Part shown: piece after piece, positions 62,444-64,000 of the stretch
How the letters are laid out: every line of letters begins with the position of its first letter
Numbering within the stretch: the first letter of the stretch is position 1
NCBI GenBank assembly: GCA_902581145.1
Contig: CACHNE010000001.1
Span: 95,326-159,325, forward strand
DNA length: 64,000 bases
Reading direction: 5' to 3'
DNA from: an uncultured Bacteroidota bacterium
GTDB lineage: Bacteria > Bacteroidota > Bacteroidia > Flavobacteriales > Flavobacteriaceae
Translations under genes and position numbers: made by a program
Notes under the pieces: generated by a model
What the model saw: the letters and a program-made list of their open reading frames with translations, nothing else
Told to the model about the DNA's origin: nothing
Database searches by the model: none

Positions 62444-63985
62444 ATGAATAAAGAATTGCTTATTCGTTCAAGTTCTAACAATGTTGATTTTGCCTTACTT
62501 AAAGACGGAAAACTTATAGAGTTTCATAAAGATAATGACAATACAAAATTTTTAGTTGGTGATATATATCTTGCCAAAATAAGAAAAACAATGCCTGCTT
62601 TAAATGCAGCATTTGTTAATGTGGGATATAAAAAAGATGCTTTTTTACACTATCACGACTTAGGTCCTAAAGTTTCTACCCTTCAAAAATTTATAAAGGG
62701 TATTAGCTCAGGAAAAATCAGAAATTTCTCTTTAAATAATTATAAATTTGAGGAAGAAATAGATAAAAACGGTGCTATTGCAGATGTACTTAGCCCAAAT
62801 CAATCTGTTTTAATCCAAATTGTAAAAGAACCTATCTCAACCAAAGGTCCAAGAGTAACTTCCGAATTATCAATTGCCGGAAGATTTTTAGTTCTTGTTC
62901 CATTTTCAAATAGAATTTCTATTTCTCAAAAAATTGAAGATCAGAAAGAAAAAGATAGATTAAAGAGGCTGGTAAAAAGCATTACGCCAAAAGGATTTGG
63001 TGTGATTGTCAGAACCGTTGCAAAAGGTAAAAAAGTTGCTGAACTTGACAGAGATTTACAAAATCTTTACAATAGATGGATTGCAATGTGTAAAAAAATT
63101 AGGAATGCAAATATTCCTAGTAAAGTTATGGATGAAATGAATATTTCGTCCAAGATTCTTAGAGACTTATTTGATGAAAGTTTTACATCAATCTTAGTTA
63201 ATGATGAAGCATTACACATTCAAATCAAAGATTATGTACAAAAAATTGCACCAAAAAAGGAGTCGATTGTAAAACTATACAATTCTAAAATTCCAATCTT
63301 TGAAAAATTTGGAATTGAAAGACAAATTAAAACTTCATTTGGTAAAAATGTTTCAATGACAAAAGGGTCCTACTTAGTGATTGAACACACAGAAGCTTTG
63401 CATGTAATAGATGTTAATAGTGGAAATAGATCTTCTTCGGCTAAGAACCAAGAAGAGTCTGCACTGGAAGTTAATCTAATAGCTGCCTCAGAAATCGCAA
63501 GACAACTTCGTCTCAGAGATATGGGTGGAATTATTGTAGTTGACTTTATTGATCAAAATAAGGCAGATAACAGAAAAAAACTATTTAACCATCTGAAAAC
63601 AGAAATGAAGGAAGATAGAGCTAAACATAAAATTCTTCCTCCAAGTAAATTTGGATTAATCCAGGTAACAAGGCAAAGAGTAAGACCTGAAATGAATATT
63701 AAAACTAGGGAAGAAAACCCTAGTAATGGTCTTGACAATGAAGTTGAAGCTCCAATTGTGCTCATAGATAAGATATCTGAAGATATCGATAGGCTAGTTA
63801 ATAAAGGTGAAAGTCATATTAATTTAAATACTCATCCTTTCATAGCTGCTTATCTAGAAAAAGGATATCCGTCTGTTAGACTCAAGTGGTATTTTAAACA
63901 TAAAAAATGGATTAAAATTATCCCAAGAGATGCTTATAAATATTTGGAGTACCATTTTTTGGATGAAAATGGTAAAACCATTTAA
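62444..63985 (+). CDS. rng: Ribonuclease G/E-family endoribonuclease
   Basis: A 513-residue Rne/Rng protein that cuts single-stranded AU-rich RNA in rRNA maturation and mRNA decay. It has the S1 domain near the N-terminus (LVGDIYLAKIRKTMPALNAAFVNVGYKKDAFL), then RNase-H-like and DNase-I-like regions with the metal-binding VIDVNSGN and VVDFID segments (about 322-328 and 366-371). It lacks the long C-terminal scaffold of RNase E and is G-type. The Zn-link CxxC pair of RNase E is absent. It is 146 nt after the small basic protein gene with an intervening stem-loop. Confidence 0.95.
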   Translation: MNKELLIRSSSNNVDFALLKDGKLIEFHKDNDNTKFLVGDIYLAKIRKTMPALNAAFVNVGYKKDAFLHYHDLGPKVSTLQKFIKGISSGKIRNFSLNNYKFEEEIDKNGAIADVLSPNQSVLIQIVKEPISTKGPRVTSELSIAGRFLVLVPFSNRISISQKIEDQKEKDRLKRLVKSITPKGFGVIVRTVAKGKKVAELDRDLQNLYNRWIAMCKKIRNANIPSKVMDEMNISSKILRDLFDESFTSILVNDEALHIQIKDYVQKIAPKKESIVKLYNSKIPIFEKFGIERQIKTSFGKNVSMTKGSYLVIEHTEALHVIDVNSGNRSSSAKNQEESALEVNLIAASEIARQLRLRDMGGIIVVDFIDQNKADNRKKLFNHLKTEMKEDRAKHKILPPSKFGLIQVTRQRVRPEMNIKTREENPSNGLDNEVEAPIVLIDKISEDIDRLVNKGESHINLNTHPFIAAYLEKGYPSVRLKWYFKHKKWIKIIPRDAYKYLEYHFLDENGKTI

Positions 63986-64000
63986 AAAAAACCCTATCGA

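Noticed and set aside
1-64000. A defence island, prophage, insertion sequence or biosynthetic cluster
   Set aside because: No transposase, integrase, restriction, toxin-antitoxin, Cas, phage or large modular synthase genes were seen on either strand; gene content is core chromosome.

Overview
The window is a 64 kb chromosomal piece of a low-GC (about 30-32% by eye) member of the Bacteroidota, most likely a marine Flavobacteriia lineage. The evidence is a PorP/SprF porin-like protein next to a giant secreted protein with a type IX secretion (T9SS) C-terminus, the gliding lipoprotein GldD, a DnaE with an N-terminal DnaQ exonuclease, several families typical of Bacteroidota (DUF4296, DUF4271, DUF3098, DUF3127, DUF3784), TonB receptors, almost no Shine-Dalgarno sequences, and promoter elements of the flavobacterial type (TTG then TAnnTTTG). 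It is ordinary, densely packed core chromosome: no insertion sequence, prophage, CRISPR array or rRNA operon was seen, and no gene-free stretch exceeds about 200 bases.

Layout. 1-14.9 kb, all on the minus strand: a secreted esterase cut by the window edge, tRNA-Asp, the PorP/SprF-like protein plus a 2474-residue repeat adhesin, thioredoxin, DnaE and a small lipoprotein. 15-19.5 kb, plus strand: rpsP with a 14-copy APAEE tail, rimM, a Rieske oxygenase, a glutaryl-CoA-dehydrogenase-like enzyme and a DUF3050 protein. 19.5-24.7 kb, minus: ferredoxin-NADP reductase, a NifU-like protein and Mrp (Fe-S biogenesis), an alkyltransferase-like protein, TrmB and a two-component pair. 24.8-36.4 kb: a LuxE-like acyltransferase, TyrS, dihydroorotase, a dolichyl-phosphate-mannose-type glycosyltransferase, DUF4271, HemD, PckA, a saccharopine dehydrogenase with an Lrp regulator, and a thrombospondin-type-3/choice-of-anchor-B lipoprotein. 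36.4-46.4 kb: LeuS, FtsX, UppP, TruB, a tandem PPK2 kinase, an OB-fold DUF3127 protein, a histidine kinase, HIT, GreA and a degenerate Rieske-like lipoprotein.

46.4-55.2 kb, minus, is a transport block: a TonB receptor behind a clear TPP riboswitch (thiamin uptake), a ZnuD-like TonB receptor with a periplasmic lipoprotein and a His/Cys-rich small protein (probable metal uptake), then a NadR-like kinase, PnuC/PnuT and a phosphopantetheinyl transferase, followed by DUF805 and rpmA-rplU. 55.4-64 kb: an M16 peptidase pair, an EamA transporter, gldD, ssb and mutY (without gldE, which normally sits there), then HU, an unlisted 30-residue Arg/Lys-rich protein, and RNase G.

The most interesting items are: the thiamin TonB receptor separated from PnuC by a probable zinc-uptake cassette, whose receptor has a CxCxxC motif before its signal peptide; loss of gldE between ssb and gldD; a PPK2 protein with two intact catalytic domains; a DUF3127 protein carrying the same C-terminal DDLPF tip as the SSB encoded here; a hairpin plus U-tract at the very start of the greA transcript; and a Rieske/DUF3050/Fe-S neighbourhood that may hold an uncharacterised oxidative pathway. 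No clearly new multi-gene system is proven by sequence alone.
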